Part shown: positions 63,719 to 64,000 of the stretch, piece by piece | Numbering within the stretch: position 1 is the stretch's first letter | How the letters are laid out: each line of letters opens with the position of its first letter | NCBI GenBank assembly: GCA_034401795.1 | Contig: CM067369.1 | Coordinates: 138,644,496-138,708,495 of the forward strand | DNA from: Chaetoderma sp. LZ-2023a | Taxonomy: Eukaryota; Mollusca; Caudofoveata; Chaetodermatida; Chaetodermatidae | Reading direction: 5' to 3' | Length of the DNA: 64,000 bases | The notes under the pieces: generated by a model | Databases searched by the model: none | Told to the model about the DNA's origin: nothing | Seen by the model: the letters and a program-made list of their open reading frames with translations, nothing else | Position numbers and translations under genes: made by a program

Positions 63719-63952
63719 AATGCTTTAATGGCCACGTCAGCCAAAACCAGCATCTGCAGTGGTCTCGGGGAATGTCCATTTGCAGTCCATAAGACTATTT
63801 TTTTTAATTTACCACTGGATTGCCTGGCTCGATAACCAAGCCAGTCATTCCAGTGGTGAATTTGAAAAAATAGTCCTCTCTTGGGCTGCAAATGGACATT
63901 CAATAAGTAAATATTTAGATTTTCTTGACCAGATTAGAGCATTAAATGGTTA
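63719..63952. repeat. P1 palindromic MITE
   Basis: From AATGCTTTAATGGCCACGTC to GAGCATTAAATGGTTAAAG. The centre is GCCTGGCTCGATAACCAAGC. It abuts the previous copy head to tail. Confidence 0.75.
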
Positions 63953-64000
63953 AAGCTATATTGACTGAACACATGAACACTTTCTAGGAAAATTAGTCTC

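Noticed and set aside
7182-63952. Regularly recurring palindromes, considered as a CRISPR-like array
   Set aside because: The units are dispersed, differ in orientation and spacing, have MITE-like ends and lie in a eukaryotic genome.

Overview
The window is eukaryotic, repeat-rich DNA with spliced exons and no operons. A bivalve mollusc is the best guess. It carries two dispersed repeats I know from bivalve genomes: one with an 'AAGAGGCCCAAGGGCC' end (about 6.3-7.1 kb and 61.8-63.4 kb) and one beginning 'GTCTCGCCTGCAAAGC' (7.5-8.1 kb). This is inference from repeat style, not a database match.

Host genes. Three short exons on the + strand (8108-8172, 19013-19098, 42919-43015) have AG/GT borders and compatible phases. 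Together they give the polar, lysine-rich C-terminal end of one protein that I cannot name. Their introns, about 10.8 and 23.8 kb, are filled with transposons. A separate minus-strand open frame of 35 codons at 4658-4765 looks coding, with a Kelch-blade-like segment.

Mobile elements. The largest share is DIRS-type tyrosine-recombinase retrotransposons of two families. Family A has three copies: A1 1-3297 (cut by the window edge), A2 9391-16436 (looks whole) and A3 32732-39578 (a few breaks). Family B has two decayed copies: B4 about 19660-24560 and B5 about 51671-57370. A stray family B terminal repeat at 3298-3424 abuts A1. Family A shows the DIRS hallmarks: inverted terminal repeats, an internal complementary region that copies both ends back to back, a gag-like frame, and RT/RNase H overlapping a tyrosine recombinase frame.

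The most striking structure is a nest at 27581-41948. A DNA transposon of about 5.2 kb, with roughly 0.9 kb inverted repeats and an uncommon DDE-like transposase, sits in a tandem repeat. It has itself been hit by a hAT-like MITE (27589-28613, exact 8-bp duplication), a Tc1-like element (28781-30124) and DIRS copy A3. Other elements are a 5'-truncated L2/CR1-like LINE (45154-46955) inside a small palindromic MITE with a target duplication, a truncated hAT with a BED finger (24565-25699), and a PIF/Harbinger-like MITE (59571-60383).

Two palindromic repeat families, called here P1 (TTAACCCTTTAA ends, about 230 bp, some 16 copies) and P2 (CTGTTGAATATTTTGAAAC arms, about 90 bp), recur throughout and would fold into long hairpins. 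I saw no tRNA, rRNA or CRISPR. Boundaries were read by eye and may be off by a few to tens of bases.
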